Shown here: positions 9,677 through 18,502 of the stretch, piece after piece
Numbering within the stretch: position 1 is the stretch's first letter
Layout: every line of letters begins with the position of its first letter
Origin: PCC-6802 sp943367755
GTDB taxonomy: Bacteria; Cyanobacteriota; Cyanobacteriia; Pseudanabaenales; Pseudanabaenaceae
Direction: 5' to 3'
Length of the DNA stretch: 64,000 nucleotides
Assembly: GCA_943367755.1 (NCBI GenBank)
Contig: CALRKB020000019.1
Span: forward strand, 13,245-77,244
Notes under the pieces: model-generated
What the model was told of the DNA's origin: nothing
The model's input: the letters and a program-made list of their open reading frames with translations, nothing else
Databases searched by the model: none
Made by a program: the position numbers and the translations under genes

Positions 9677-9714
9677 GTTATATCTCCTGAGGGTTTTAGA
9701 TTTTAGAATTATCG

Positions 9715-11760
9715 CTAGGAACTTTTCCAAGTATTATCAGATGGATTGAAATCCATAAAGATGCCACCATCTAGAGATAACGATTTCAGCTTTTTGGAAC
9801 TCTCGATCCCGATCGTTACCGTATGAGGCGAATCTTGCCAAATCCGAGGGTTTTGACGGAATATTTCCTTAGAACCATCGGCATAGACCATCTTGACATC
9901 AAAGGGCATCGCCATTCCCCCTACATTTTCAATTTGAATGGCATAACCGCTGTTCGTCGACTGCACGCTCTTAATCGCCAGATCCATGTAGTTGTAGCTA
10001 AAGAGCCAGTTGTTGAAGAACCAGTTATAGTTTTTGCCCGAGGCATCGTTGAAGGTATTGAACATGTCCCAGGGCAAGGGATGCTTGCCGTGCCAGCGGG
10101 TCATGAATTCATGAAGAGCTTTTTTGAACGTCACGTCGCCCATCAGTTCTTTCAGTGCCAGATAGCCCAGCGCTGCTTTGCCGTACTGATTGAAGGCGAA
10201 AGGGGCAGATTGACCATATAGCGCATCTTGCGGCGTGACAATCGGTAGATCGGCTCCGGGTAATGGCAATGACCAACCGAGAACCCTCATCCGTTGGAAT
10301 CTTCCGATCTCCGTCTCTTCACCCAAATCCTCTTTCATGAGCAGGTGTTCAAATGCCGTTGTCCAGCCCTCGTCCATAAAGGGGTAGCGCTTTTCATTCG
10401 TCCCCATATAAAACGGGAACCAGGAGTGAAGCAGCTCGTGGGTCGCGACCAAGCGAGTATACCCATAATTTGGATAGGGCTTTGCACGCTCATTAGCTAG
10501 ATTTGAGGCATCGTTCACCATCATGGGATACTCTTCATCGGCACCTTCGGCACCTCCGAGGATAATGCTGGTCTTGCTATAAGGGTAGGGCACTCCCGGA
10601 TATTCGGTTGAGGCGCGAGCTAGTGCATGTTTGCCGAACTCAACCATGGGTTTAAAGTCTTTCGCGGCCTCAGTATACGCGGATTGTACGCTGGTTCTAC
10701 GACCCGTTTTCGGATCTACCACAACACTGCCCGCGTCCCAAATGTAATGGTTGCTTACCGCAATGGCGATGTCTGGGACGCGATCGGCCTGCCATTTCCA
10801 GGTAACGGTATCGCTCTGGGCGGTGACCAGACCTTGTTTGAGTTCTGAGGGTTGGGCAATATTGATCGCGCGATCGCTCGTAAAGCTCTCTTGCAACCGC
10901 CGAGCATAGATTGGTTGGAGCACCTCTTGGGGATTGAGCAGATCGCCCGTCGCCCACACCACAAAGTTTTTGGGAACGTTGACCTCAAAACTGTAATCGG
11001 TGTAATCGTTGTTAAACTCGCGCCCCATAGTAAAGGGCACATAGTCCCAACCGTTGGTATCGTTATAGACGGTCACGCGCGGATAAAAGTAGCCGAGGAA
11101 ATAGGTTGTATTATCAATTGCCCCTTCCTTCCAACCTGCTTGAACGGTGATATCGTAGTGCCAACGAATCGAGAAGGTTATGGAAGTATTGGGGGGCAAT
11201 GGTTTTTCGAGGGCAATTTCGTGTATGGTACTCCCCGGAAAGTTGTTGGCAGAAAATGGATTTTTAGGGTCATCCCACTTTTGGATCTTGCCATTGACGC
11301 GAAACTCATCGATCTGAATTCCAGAGGTCAAGAACTTCCCATCAATAGGAACTTCTCGCATCGCTTCCGGTCTATGGGCATTGAGATAGAGGCGAAAAAC
11401 AATCGATTTAAGGGTATCTGGACTATTGTTGAAGTAGGTAATCTCTTCCGTGGCCGACACCGTGCGATTGGGTGGCATGACGTTGATGCTAATCTTGTGC
11501 TTTGACTCGTTCTGCCAGTAGTTTGGCCCCGGTCTGCCGTCAGGGCTGCGGGTTTTGTTGTTGTAAGCTTTCTGAATAAAGCGGGGAACATAGAGCGATC
11601 GCGTCGATGGGTTGCCCTTGATTTCCCAAGATTTGCTCTTGTGGTTTTGGGATTCTGCCTCACTGGGTGATGGCTGATGTGCGAATATCAGGGTTCCACA
11701 GAATGCGAGGTTTAAGCCGGCGCAGAAAAAGGTAACGATCTTCTTCACTGACAATCTCAT
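9715..11760 (-). CDS. Exported M1 family (gluzincin) metallopeptidase
   Basis: 681 aa zinc aminopeptidase-like protein. The N-terminal hydrophobic segment (FFCAGLNLAFCGTLIFAHQ) is a probable signal peptide. An N-terminal beta domain (about 80-330) is followed by the catalytic domain. That domain has the zinc motif HELLHSW (two His ligands and catalytic Glu) and the third ligand Glu in MDEGWTTAFE about 20 residues later, the M1 spacing. The usual GAMEN exopeptidase loop is replaced by GGAEGADEEYPMM, so exopeptidase activity is likely but substrate binding may be unusual. Length is shorter than E. coli PepN (870 aa), as in many bacterial M1 peptidases. Upstream is a TAP-like hydrolase, which hints at an extracellular peptide-degrading set. 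Confidence 0.92.
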   Translation of the reverse strand: MRLSVKKIVTFFCAGLNLAFCGTLIFAHQPSPSEAESQNHKSKSWEIKGNPSTRSLYVPRFIQKAYNNKTRSPDGRPGPNYWQNESKHKISINVMPPNRTVSATEEITYFNNSPDTLKSIVFRLYLNAHRPEAMREVPIDGKFLTSGIQIDEFRVNGKIQKWDDPKNPFSANNFPGSTIHEIALEKPLPPNTSITFSIRWHYDITVQAGWKEGAIDNTTYFLGYFYPRVTVYNDTNGWDYVPFTMGREFNNDYTDYSFEVNVPKNFVVWATGDLLNPQEVLQPIYARRLQESFTSDRAINIAQPSELKQGLVTAQSDTVTWKWQADRVPDIAIAVSNHYIWDAGSVVVDPKTGRRTSVQSAYTEAAKDFKPMVEFGKHALARASTEYPGVPYPYSKTSIILGGAEGADEEYPMMVNDASNLANERAKPYPNYGYTRLVATHELLHSWFPFYMGTNEKRYPFMDEGWTTAFEHLLMKEDLGEETEIGRFQRMRVLGWSLPLPGADLPIVTPQDALYGQSAPFAFNQYGKAALGYLALKELMGDVTFKKALHEFMTRWHGKHPLPWDMFNTFNDASGKNYNWFFNNWLFSYNYMDLAIKSVQSTNSGYAIQIENVGGMAMPFDVKMVYADGSKEIFRQNPRIWQDSPHTVTIGIESSKKLKSLSLDGGIFMDFNPSDNTWKSS

Positions 11761-11819
11761 AGAACTATAATGTCTCTATATAGAGGATAAGGGCGAGCAG
11801 AGTCGAGCATGGGAGTGAC

Positions 11820-13358
11820 TTACTTATAGACAAAGATCGGTTTGACCTTTTCAAGGCAACGGCTATCGGGCTTTTGCCTGGGATTACTTAGGAAACTCAG
11901 GGCGATCGCCTCAGAACAAGCAGCCGCAGACATCTCTGATGGAGCTTCTAAAGAGCCGTGGCCAACACCAGGAAAGGTGTAGACATAGGCGGTTTTGAGG
12001 TTGCTGGCAACGGCTTCGCCATAGGGCTGAGGTGTCACAGGGTCGTAAGCTCCATTCAACACCAGGGTCGGGATCTCGGTATTAGCGTAGGCAAAGGGCT
12101 TCTCTGTCTCAACTTTGAGGATGTCGCAAGCGCGATTAACTCGTTCGCTCTCTTGAATGCCAGTCGCAATTAATTGCTTGTAGGGTTCTGGAAAGATCGA
12201 TGCGGGATTGACCGTTACTGAGGTGCGCCGAGAGCAGAGAACGCCAAAATACATTCCTGTGGCATTACTCGATGCGAGATTCCCCGATAGATTTTTCTCT
12301 GCCCAGCTAAAGTCATTCTGCTTTGCGGCTTTGTAAAGGTCGCGGGGCAACCCAGGACTGGCTTCTGTAGAATACAAATAGGGTAGCACTGCGTAGGTTA
12401 AGTCTTTGGAAGTCAGATTGATTTTAATTTTGTCATTAGTGTTGGGAACTGTGAGCGTGGCAGGCACGGGCTTTTGGTTAAGGCGATCGAGCAACGACAC
12501 AAATACGGTTTCTAGGTTTGGGTAGTTCTTGTTGCACTGCGGATCTTTGGCACAAGCCGTAAAGAGATTGCGCAGAGCATAACTCATGGTGTAAGTGGTG
12601 GCGAGGTTAAAGTCAATGTCCGATCTGACAACCCCATCAACAATCGCACTTCGCAGTTGCGCCTTATGTTCCTTCGCTTGTGCGATTACATACTGACCTA
12701 GTAGCGTTCCATAGGAAACACCGTAGTAGTTGAACTGGTTGTAGCCCAACACCTCAGCGACAAAATAGATATCAGCGGCATTTTCCACCGTATTGAAAGC
12801 GCTAAAATTAGCACCCTTGGCTAAGAGGCGATCGCGACAAGCTGTGACCCAAGTTGTATCCTCAATCTTTTGTTCACCTTTGGCGACGGCAATGTTGTGA
12901 GCATCTTCCTCTGGGCAACCCATAAAGGGACGTGAATATTGAGTACCCCGCTGTTCGACAAACACCATGTCTCGCTGCTTGAGGATCTTTGGCATGACGG
13001 GTAACGCCTGAAAGCCTCGTGTGGGAAATATTCCAACCGTAGAATCCCCAGGTCCTCCCTGTTCCATAAATAACGGGTCTGGGACAGGATTGGTGCCAAT
13101 GCTGCGAGTTCTCACTACTGCCAGTTCGATGGTGCGACCATTGGGTTGGCGATGCCGCTCGGGCACAGTGACATAGCCACAGTCAGACAGGGCTGATACT
13201 AGAGCAGATAGTTTAAACGTCTTGCAGTCCGCCGACTTCCATGGCTGACCAAATGTGGCACGGTTCGGGGTCGCTGCATTGGCAATGCTGCTACTGGTGG
13301 CGATCGCGGCTACGGTTAGAATTGCTAGTTTACAAAAGCGCACAAAATAAGTACTCAT
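11820..13358 (-). CDS. Exported TAP-like alpha/beta hydrolase (tripeptidyl/prolyl aminopeptidase type)
   Basis: 512 aa serine hydrolase with a signal peptide (about 1-28, ending SIANAA). Features of the alpha/beta fold are an oxyanion segment (EQGGPGDSTVG), the nucleophile elbow GVSYGTLLG, the acid in NGAYDPVTPQPYG and the histidine in PGVGHGS. The C-terminal part matches the TAP-like domain of secreted tripeptidyl aminopeptidases. Eight cysteines suggest disulfides outside the cytoplasm. It probably removes short peptides from N-termini, though the exact specificity is not visible. The gene is 59 bp upstream of the M1 metallopeptidase on the same strand. Confidence 0.9.
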   Translation of the reverse strand: MSTYFVRFCKLAILTVAAIATSSSIANAATPNRATFGQPWKSADCKTFKLSALVSALSDCGYVTVPERHRQPNGRTIELAVVRTRSIGTNPVPDPLFMEQGGPGDSTVGIFPTRGFQALPVMPKILKQRDMVFVEQRGTQYSRPFMGCPEEDAHNIAVAKGEQKIEDTTWVTACRDRLLAKGANFSAFNTVENAADIYFVAEVLGYNQFNYYGVSYGTLLGQYVIAQAKEHKAQLRSAIVDGVVRSDIDFNLATTYTMSYALRNLFTACAKDPQCNKNYPNLETVFVSLLDRLNQKPVPATLTVPNTNDKIKINLTSKDLTYAVLPYLYSTEASPGLPRDLYKAAKQNDFSWAEKNLSGNLASSNATGMYFGVLCSRRTSVTVNPASIFPEPYKQLIATGIQESERVNRACDILKVETEKPFAYANTEIPTLVLNGAYDPVTPQPYGEAVASNLKTAYVYTFPGVGHGSLEAPSEMSAAACSEAIALSFLSNPRQKPDSRCLEKVKPIFVYK

Positions 13359-13438
13359 GAGTGATTTTCTGAAGATGGAGCAGGTGAGGTTGGCAAATTA
13401 GGATTAACTTTCTGAGTTATCAAAATCTTGGCTACAGT

Positions 13439-14611
13439 CTACTGCGACTGACATTGAAGCTTCTCACCTTTCCATTCCATGGATGCATCCTTGCCCTTTG
13501 TCCAGAAGGTGATGTTTTGTCCTTCGTATTTGGCCCCACTACCAGTGGGACGCAGAAATGCAGTGAGAGTGGTGTCACCCCGTTCCAATCGAGCAGTTGG
13601 CGGATCGGTTTGGTAGAAAGTGGCCACAACTTCATTGACAGGATTGCTGTTGCAGTTAAAAAAGATAGGCTTTTGACCGGGAACCAATGCGAAATGAGCT
13701 TGCAATTCAGCAATGCGATCGCGGTAATTCTCTTTTACGCAGTTCCGTACCGTAGTTCCTTGGGCTTTCCAGCAGTCATTGCGACCTTTAATCCAGCCAA
13801 TTTGCTCCGCTTTGAAATTTGCCAGATCCTTTGGTGGAAACTGCTCGGCTTTCTTCAGGGCTGCCTGGTACACGCTGTCCAATTTTCGATCCAGGGCTGC
13901 CAGTTCGCTGTCCTTGCAGATCGAAGTCTCTACTGTACCTCGCGCTTTTGCGCAATCAAATGATGGTTTAGCTGACTGTGCAGACGGTTGTTGGGTAACG
14001 ATCTCTGTCATGGTTTGCGGCTTGCTGCCTTCTGGAAATAGAACTGTCCCTTCGATCGGAGTATTTGGGGGAATACTGGGTTGAATTGAGGGATTGAGAG
14101 CATAGCCTTTACCGTCAAACTTGAGCGCTACCTTTTTAGGAGTCGCTCCACCACCTCTCACATCGACAATCAAATCTCGCCAACCGTTGGTTTTAGTTGC
14201 ACTCACGGTGAGAGGAGTGCGAATTAAGGTTGAATCGGATACCAGACGAAAGGATTTGTCCCGCCCTTCAAAGACTAGCATTGTGCAGCCACCCGTACCG
14301 CACCAGTACGAGCTGTTAAAAACCACGAGGGCATCCATTACTCCATCACCATTGAGGTCGATATAGTCAGCGAAAAACTCTTGGTCTTCCAGTTTAAGTC
14401 CTTGCGTTTGTATATCGGAACCGATCGCTTGCCATAACGCCATTTGTAGAGCCGGATCGACGGGTCGAGTTGCTGGCTTTTGTGGGGTGCTGGCAACCTG
14501 AGCCAATGGCTTTGCGGATGCTACTACCGATATGCCAGTCGGTAAAAGAGTGGAAATCAGACAAGTTGCGATCGCATATTTAGCTAGATTCATTAGATTA
14601 ATTAGATTCAT
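13439..14611 (-). CDS. Exported LprI + MliC lysozyme-inhibitor fusion protein
   Basis: 390 aa from the ATG at 14611, with GGAGTGATTGAG just upstream. A longer frame reaches 14650. There is an N-terminal signal peptide. The first domain (about 40-180) has a DLNGDGVMDALVVF calcium-loop-like motif and a WCGTGGC cysteine pair. The second (about 215-300) is LprI-like (formerly DUF1311): FDCAKARGTVETSIC, ELAALDRKLDSVY and a second Cys pair. The third (about 320-390) matches MliC/PliC inhibitors of c-type lysozyme: NCNSN, then the SGAKYEG and ITFWTKGKDA motif and a terminal Cys. Both families inhibit lysozyme, so protection of the cell wall is likely. Confidence 0.85.
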   Translation of the reverse strand: MNLINLMNLAKYAIATCLISTLLPTGISVVASAKPLAQVASTPQKPATRPVDPALQMALWQAIGSDIQTQGLKLEDQEFFADYIDLNGDGVMDALVVFNSSYWCGTGGCTMLVFEGRDKSFRLVSDSTLIRTPLTVSATKTNGWRDLIVDVRGGGATPKKVALKFDGKGYALNPSIQPSIPPNTPIEGTVLFPEGSKPQTMTEIVTQQPSAQSAKPSFDCAKARGTVETSICKDSELAALDRKLDSVYQAALKKAEQFPPKDLANFKAEQIGWIKGRNDCWKAQGTTVRNCVKENYRDRIAELQAHFALVPGQKPIFFNCNSNPVNEVVATFYQTDPPTARLERGDTTLTAFLRPTGSGAKYEGQNITFWTKGKDASMEWKGEKLQCQSQ

Positions 14612-15060
14612 CTCAATCACTCCTCTCAATTGCTCGTGTTGTTCGTACATTAAGTGGCTATCAATGGATTATTTACAGGAACAACTTTTTCTCATTAGGC
14701 TTCTCCTGAAGAAATTGATATCCCTCCAATAAGTCAAACAAAATGAGTTCGACTTAAGACCTGGCAACCATTATTTTAGAATAAACCATAATTTGGCTAA
14801 AAAGATCTAAAAATGCTTGCATTTTATGGGCAATCTCGCGGATTAATGGCTAGAAGTCAGAAAAATCATCACGCCTTTTCAGAAGCTATTTGCACGTTAT
14901 TCAATCCACGATTCTCAGTCAATATCCATTCTGACATGCAATCAGTGTGATCGCACCACCATCGCACTCAGCGATTTCGATGGATGAGCGCACTATGGTA
15001 ATGGGAGTGGAATATTCCATCTTAGAAATGTTGTAGCGAGCGTTAGTTTGTGTGGCCAAG
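14612..15060. other. Intergenic region
   Basis: 449 bases between the lysozyme-inhibitor-like gene and the UmuD-like gene. The left part should hold the promoter of the former. A 46-codon plus-strand frame from about 14813 has no start signal or recognisable sequence. No umuC-like sequence follows the UmuD-like gene here. Confidence 0.4.
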
Positions 15061-15486
15061 CTAATCACAATTAGGCTTGGGCTGCCGCAGATCGCGGCAG
15101 CAAGCAATAATCACACCCCAAAATTCAAAAGCCGCTACTTCAGGATGAGGAGAGGTGAGGTGATCGCCACTTTCTTCAGGGGTAAATACAAGGCGATCGC
15201 CGATAAGTTTTACCCGCTTAATAACAAACTCACCATTGACAGCGACGATTGCAAGGTCACCATCCGATGGCAAGGTGGCTCGGTCTACGACAAGCCGATC
15301 GTCTGGATGAAGGGTCAGATAGACCTCAAAACTGCTTTTCGCTGGGACAACAAATGTATCGCATGGATGCGGCACCAGAAAAGCAGGTACTGATGTGTAA
15401 TCTACAGGAAACCCAGAAACAGGACTTGAAAGAACAGGTAGGCGATACAAATCCGTACGAACATTGAGAATCTTTAGAGAAGTCAT
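15061..15486 (-). CDS. UmuD-like S24 family autoprotease (orphan)
   Basis: 141 aa from the ATG at 15486 (AGAGG upstream), very close to E. coli UmuD in length (139 aa). UmuD-like elements in order are a putative cleavage site at Ser24-Gly25 (VSGFP, against CGFP in UmuD), the nucleophile region KSSF (Ser52 where UmuD has the Ser of GDSM), DDRLVVDRA, SDGDLAIVAVNGEFVIKRVKL with the expected catalytic Lys90, and a C-terminal FWGVII. UmuD is trimmed on RecA filaments during the SOS response and pairs with UmuC as DNA polymerase V. No umuC is adjacent here. The Met after the nucleophile is Phe. It could be an SOS partner of a distant umuC or a stand-alone S24 protein. Confidence 0.78.
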   Translation of the reverse strand: MTSLKILNVRTDLYRLPVLSSPVSGFPVDYTSVPAFLVPHPCDTFVVPAKSSFEVYLTLHPDDRLVVDRATLPSDGDLAIVAVNGEFVIKRVKLIGDRLVFTPEESGDHLTSPHPEVAAFEFWGVIIACCRDLRQPKPNCD

Positions 15487-15781
15487 CGTAAAAACCTCTG
15501 ATTTATGTACGTTTATCAAGACATATTCTAACCTCTGTTGCACTTATATGAAAAGGATCTTTATTTATCGAGACCCTTCCCCAAGACAAGCCTTGTGCTT
15601 CACCGATTCGTATACCTTTGCCCAGCAGAAATTTCACGTATGAGTAGTAATGCTTCTATTACCTCCATGCCAAGCAACACACTCCAGAGGCACAAAGGCA
15701 CATGAAATTCAACTATATCTTTCACATTTAGCGATCGCACTAGATAAAATGAGGAAAGTTTCACCCCTAGCGATCGCGAAA

Positions 15782-16813
15782 ATGCAAACCTCAGACACTC
15801 AAACAACGGCAGAAATCGATATTCCCAAGCGGGGCATGCCCGTCACGATTATTACGGGCTTTCTGGGTAGTGGTAAAACTACTTTGTTGAATCATATTTT
15901 GCAGAACCAACAAGATCTAAAAGTGGCGGTGCTGGTGAATGAGTTCGGTGATATCAACATTGATAGCCAGTTGCTAGTTTCAGTTGACCAGGACATGGTG
16001 GAACTCAGTAATGGTTGCATCTGTTGCACAATTAACGATGGCCTTGTGGATGCGGTCTATAGCGTCTTAGAAAAAGGCGATCGCATCGATTACCTCGTTG
16101 TGGAAACTACTGGCGTTGCCGATCCTCTACCGATCGCACTCACATTTTTAGGCACAGAATTGCAGCACTTGACGCGACTGGACTCAATTCTTACGGTCAT
16201 TGATGCCGAATCCTTTACACCGGAGCACTACAACAGCGAAGCAGCGTTTAGCCAGATTATGTATGGCGACATTCTGATCTTGAACAAGACCGATCTTGCC
16301 CCAGAAGCCAAAGTTGCCGAGTTAGAGGCATATCTTGGCAACCAGAAATCTGGGGCGCGGATATTGCGATCGCAGCACGGCATCGTACCGTTGCCATTAA
16401 TCCTGGATGTCAGCCTTGCCAATGCCGATCTCGCCAACTCCGACGAAGCATCGCCCGACGATCATGACCACCATGAACATGAGCATCACGATCATGACCA
16501 TGACCACCACCATCACTCAGATCATCTAGAGAATGATGGGTTTGTTTCGGTTTCATTTCAGAGCGATCGCCCCTTCGACCTGGATCGCTTCCAACATTTC
16601 CTGGATAAGCAACTCCCCGTTGACGTATTTCGGGCTAAGGGGATTCTCTGGTTCACAGGCATAGAAAATCGTTATATTTTTCAGCTCAGCGGCAAGCGCT
16701 ACGAGCTAAAAACCGAAGAAGAGATGAAACCCCTAACTAACCAACTAGTTCTGATCGGTCGCAATCTGGACAAATCAGAACTGCAAAAGCAACTGACTGA
16801 ATGCCTTGTTTAG
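15782..16813 (+). CDS. COG0523/CobW family GTPase, putative metal chaperone
   Basis: About 343 aa from the ATG at 15782. Upstream ATGs at 15749 and 15650 are possible, but none has a clear ribosome site. The G3E GTPase domain has the P-loop GFLGSGKTTLLNH, the metal-binding motif CICC (CxCC), ETTGVADP and NKTDL. A stretch of about 25 residues that is almost all His, Asp and Glu (around residues 220-245) separates it from a CobW C-terminal domain (about 250-335). The CxCC motif and histidine-rich loop are typical of COG0523 proteins that deliver zinc (ZNG1-like) or another divalent metal to client enzymes. There is no Zur box or zinc-related neighbour to identify the metal. Confidence 0.92.
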   Translation: MQTSDTQTTAEIDIPKRGMPVTIITGFLGSGKTTLLNHILQNQQDLKVAVLVNEFGDINIDSQLLVSVDQDMVELSNGCICCTINDGLVDAVYSVLEKGDRIDYLVVETTGVADPLPIALTFLGTELQHLTRLDSILTVIDAESFTPEHYNSEAAFSQIMYGDILILNKTDLAPEAKVAELEAYLGNQKSGARILRSQHGIVPLPLILDVSLANADLANSDEASPDDHDHHEHEHHDHDHDHHHHSDHLENDGFVSVSFQSDRPFDLDRFQHFLDKQLPVDVFRAKGILWFTGIENRYIFQLSGKRYELKTEEEMKPLTNQLVLIGRNLDKSELQKQLTECLV

Positions 16814-16994
16814 GTATTAGCTACCCAACACTTAGGCATCTTTTAATTTGAGTTTTATGAGCGGTGTTGAACGTGAAGTTTTCCCTGACCCTCGAGATAA
16901 AAATCAATGCAGCAGATTGTTACCACGTCATCCCCCGCACGCGTCCCGGTTGATTGGACGTTTTTAGAAGTATGGGTGGATACATTACTACCTT

Positions 16995-17171
16995 ATGTTC
17001 TGCTCCTTCTCAGCGACCAGTCTGGGTATTTATTGGTATGTTTACGATCCGGCTGAACAGTACAAGGTCATATTTGCTAGTCCAGATTATGAAGAAGCCA
17101 AATTATGGCTCCTTGAAGATGAGTATGAGCCAGTTAGGGGAAGACTTTCTTATGCCGAAGAGTTACAATAG
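16995..17171 (+). CDS. Small hypothetical protein, acidic C-terminus
   Basis: 58 codons, ATG at 16995 and TAG at 17169. The C-terminal 45 residues look genuinely coding (WYVYDPAEQYKVIFASPDYE, then KLWLLEDEYEPVRGRLSYAEELQ), with a pattern of alternating aromatic and acidic residues. A longer frame starting at 16907 runs into the same stretch only with a frameshift, so the true gene may begin further upstream and be frameshifted. I cannot name the family. It lies between the CobW-type GTPase and the sugar dehydratase on the same strand. Confidence 0.45.
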   Translation: MFCSFSATSLGIYWYVYDPAEQYKVIFASPDYEEAKLWLLEDEYEPVRGRLSYAEELQ

Positions 17172-17320
17172 GCTGCCTAGATTGCTTTGTACACCTGTGC
17201 TGACCTGGTTCTTTGCCAAGTTGTCGCAAACCGTTTTTTTGCTTCGTTTCGGCATGCTCGTAGGTACTGAATAGGGGTGATAGACTGCTATTAAGTAAAA
17301 CCAAGTCACTTTAGATACGT

Positions 17321-18385
17321 ATGCAAACCATATTAGTCACAGGCGGGGCTGGGTTTATTGGGGCAAATTTTGTACTTAAAGCCAGACAGCAAAATTGGGC
17401 AGAAGTTGTTAACCTCGATAAGCTTACCTATGCGGGGAACTTGCAAACACTGGTAGAGCTGAGTTCCGACTCTGGCTATCACTTCGTGCAGGGTGATATT
17501 GGCAATGCAGAACTAGTTAGTTACTTGCTCAAGAAATATCAACCGCAGGCGATCGTGAATTTTGCAGCGGAAAGCCATGTCGATCGCTCGATTGCCAATC
17601 CCGATGAATTTATTCAAACTAATGTTGTTGGTACTTTTCAACTCTTAGAAGCTAGTCGACTCTACTGGAAAAGCTTGTCTGGAGAAAAGCAGCAGGAGTT
17701 TCGCTTCTTACACGTTTCCACTGATGAAGTTTACGGCTCCTTAAGCAGCGAAGATCCTGCGTTTACCGAGCAAACTCCCTATGCACCTAACAGCCCATAT
17801 GCTGCGTCCAAAGCTGCTGCCGATCACCTGGTGCGCGCCTATCACCATACATACGGGTTACCTACCCTAACCACCAATTGCTCTAATAATTACGGACCAT
17901 ACCACTTCCCCGAAAAGTTAATTCCTTTAACAATCATCAATGCGATTGAAGGCAAGCCGCTACCCATCTATGGCAATGGCCAAAATGTGCGGGATTGGCT
18001 ATATGTAGAAGATCACTGCGAAGCACTTCACGTTGTCCTGACGCAAGGCAAAGTGGGGCAAACCTATAATGTTGGTGGTGAGAGCGAACGCACCAACTTA
18101 GAAGTAGTAGAAACAATTTGTGCCATTCTGGATCGGATTTTGCCTAAAGCCAATTTTCAACATTCATCTCTGATTAGTTTCGTCAAAGATCGCCCTGGCC
18201 ATGACCAGCGCTACGCGATTAATTGCCAAAAGCTAAAACAGGAGTTAGGCTGGCAACCTAAGGAAAACTTTACGACTGGTTTACAAAAAACCGTGGAATG
18301 GTACCTTAGCCATACAGATTGGGTAGAACAGGTGCGCACGGGAGCCTATAAAGATTGGATCGCACAGAATTATGGAGCCAGATAA
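17321..18385 (+). CDS. rfbB: dTDP-glucose 4,6-dehydratase
   Basis: 354 aa extended short-chain dehydrogenase that converts dTDP-glucose to dTDP-4-keto-6-deoxyglucose, the first committed step toward dTDP-rhamnose and other deoxysugars. The NAD-binding TGGAGFIGANFV motif is at the N-terminus. The catalytic STDEVYG (Thr-Asp-Glu) is at about 130 and the YAASKAAADH Tyr-Lys pair at about 165. Substrate-binding residues are in NCSNNYGPYHFPEKLIPL. The length is standard. The other rfb genes (A, C, D) are not adjacent. It may supply sugar for the exopolysaccharide linked to the autokinase at the window start, but that link is inference. Confidence 0.95.
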   Translation: MQTILVTGGAGFIGANFVLKARQQNWAEVVNLDKLTYAGNLQTLVELSSDSGYHFVQGDIGNAELVSYLLKKYQPQAIVNFAAESHVDRSIANPDEFIQTNVVGTFQLLEASRLYWKSLSGEKQQEFRFLHVSTDEVYGSLSSEDPAFTEQTPYAPNSPYAASKAAADHLVRAYHHTYGLPTLTTNCSNNYGPYHFPEKLIPLTIINAIEGKPLPIYGNGQNVRDWLYVEDHCEALHVVLTQGKVGQTYNVGGESERTNLEVVETICAILDRILPKANFQHSSLISFVKDRPGHDQRYAINCQKLKQELGWQPKENFTTGLQKTVEWYLSHTDWVEQVRTGAYKDWIAQNYGAR

Positions 18386-18502
18386 GCGCTCGCCAACACT
18401 AAATCTAACTTGCGCTAGTTGCTAAACAGCTAAGTTTACCAGTATGACTGATACGTAAAGCAGCTATGCTGTTTGATTATTCCTAATTGTATATCGCTAG
18501 TA

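Noticed and set aside
9677..9730. Longer start of the PPC-like protein, overlapping the M1 gene
   Set aside because: The ATG at 9676 has an AGGAG ribosome site and a clean signal peptide; the upstream 18 residues do not.
10852..11505. Long plus-strand frame of 217 codons
   Set aside because: It lies opposite the M1 metallopeptidase, whose motifs are intact and which spans the region. Codon shadowing explains the frame.
15650..15781. N-terminal extension of the CobW-type protein to 15650
   Set aside because: The extra 44 residues do not resemble the family, whose P-loop is near residue 25 of the shorter version. The start at 15782 (or 15749) is more likely.
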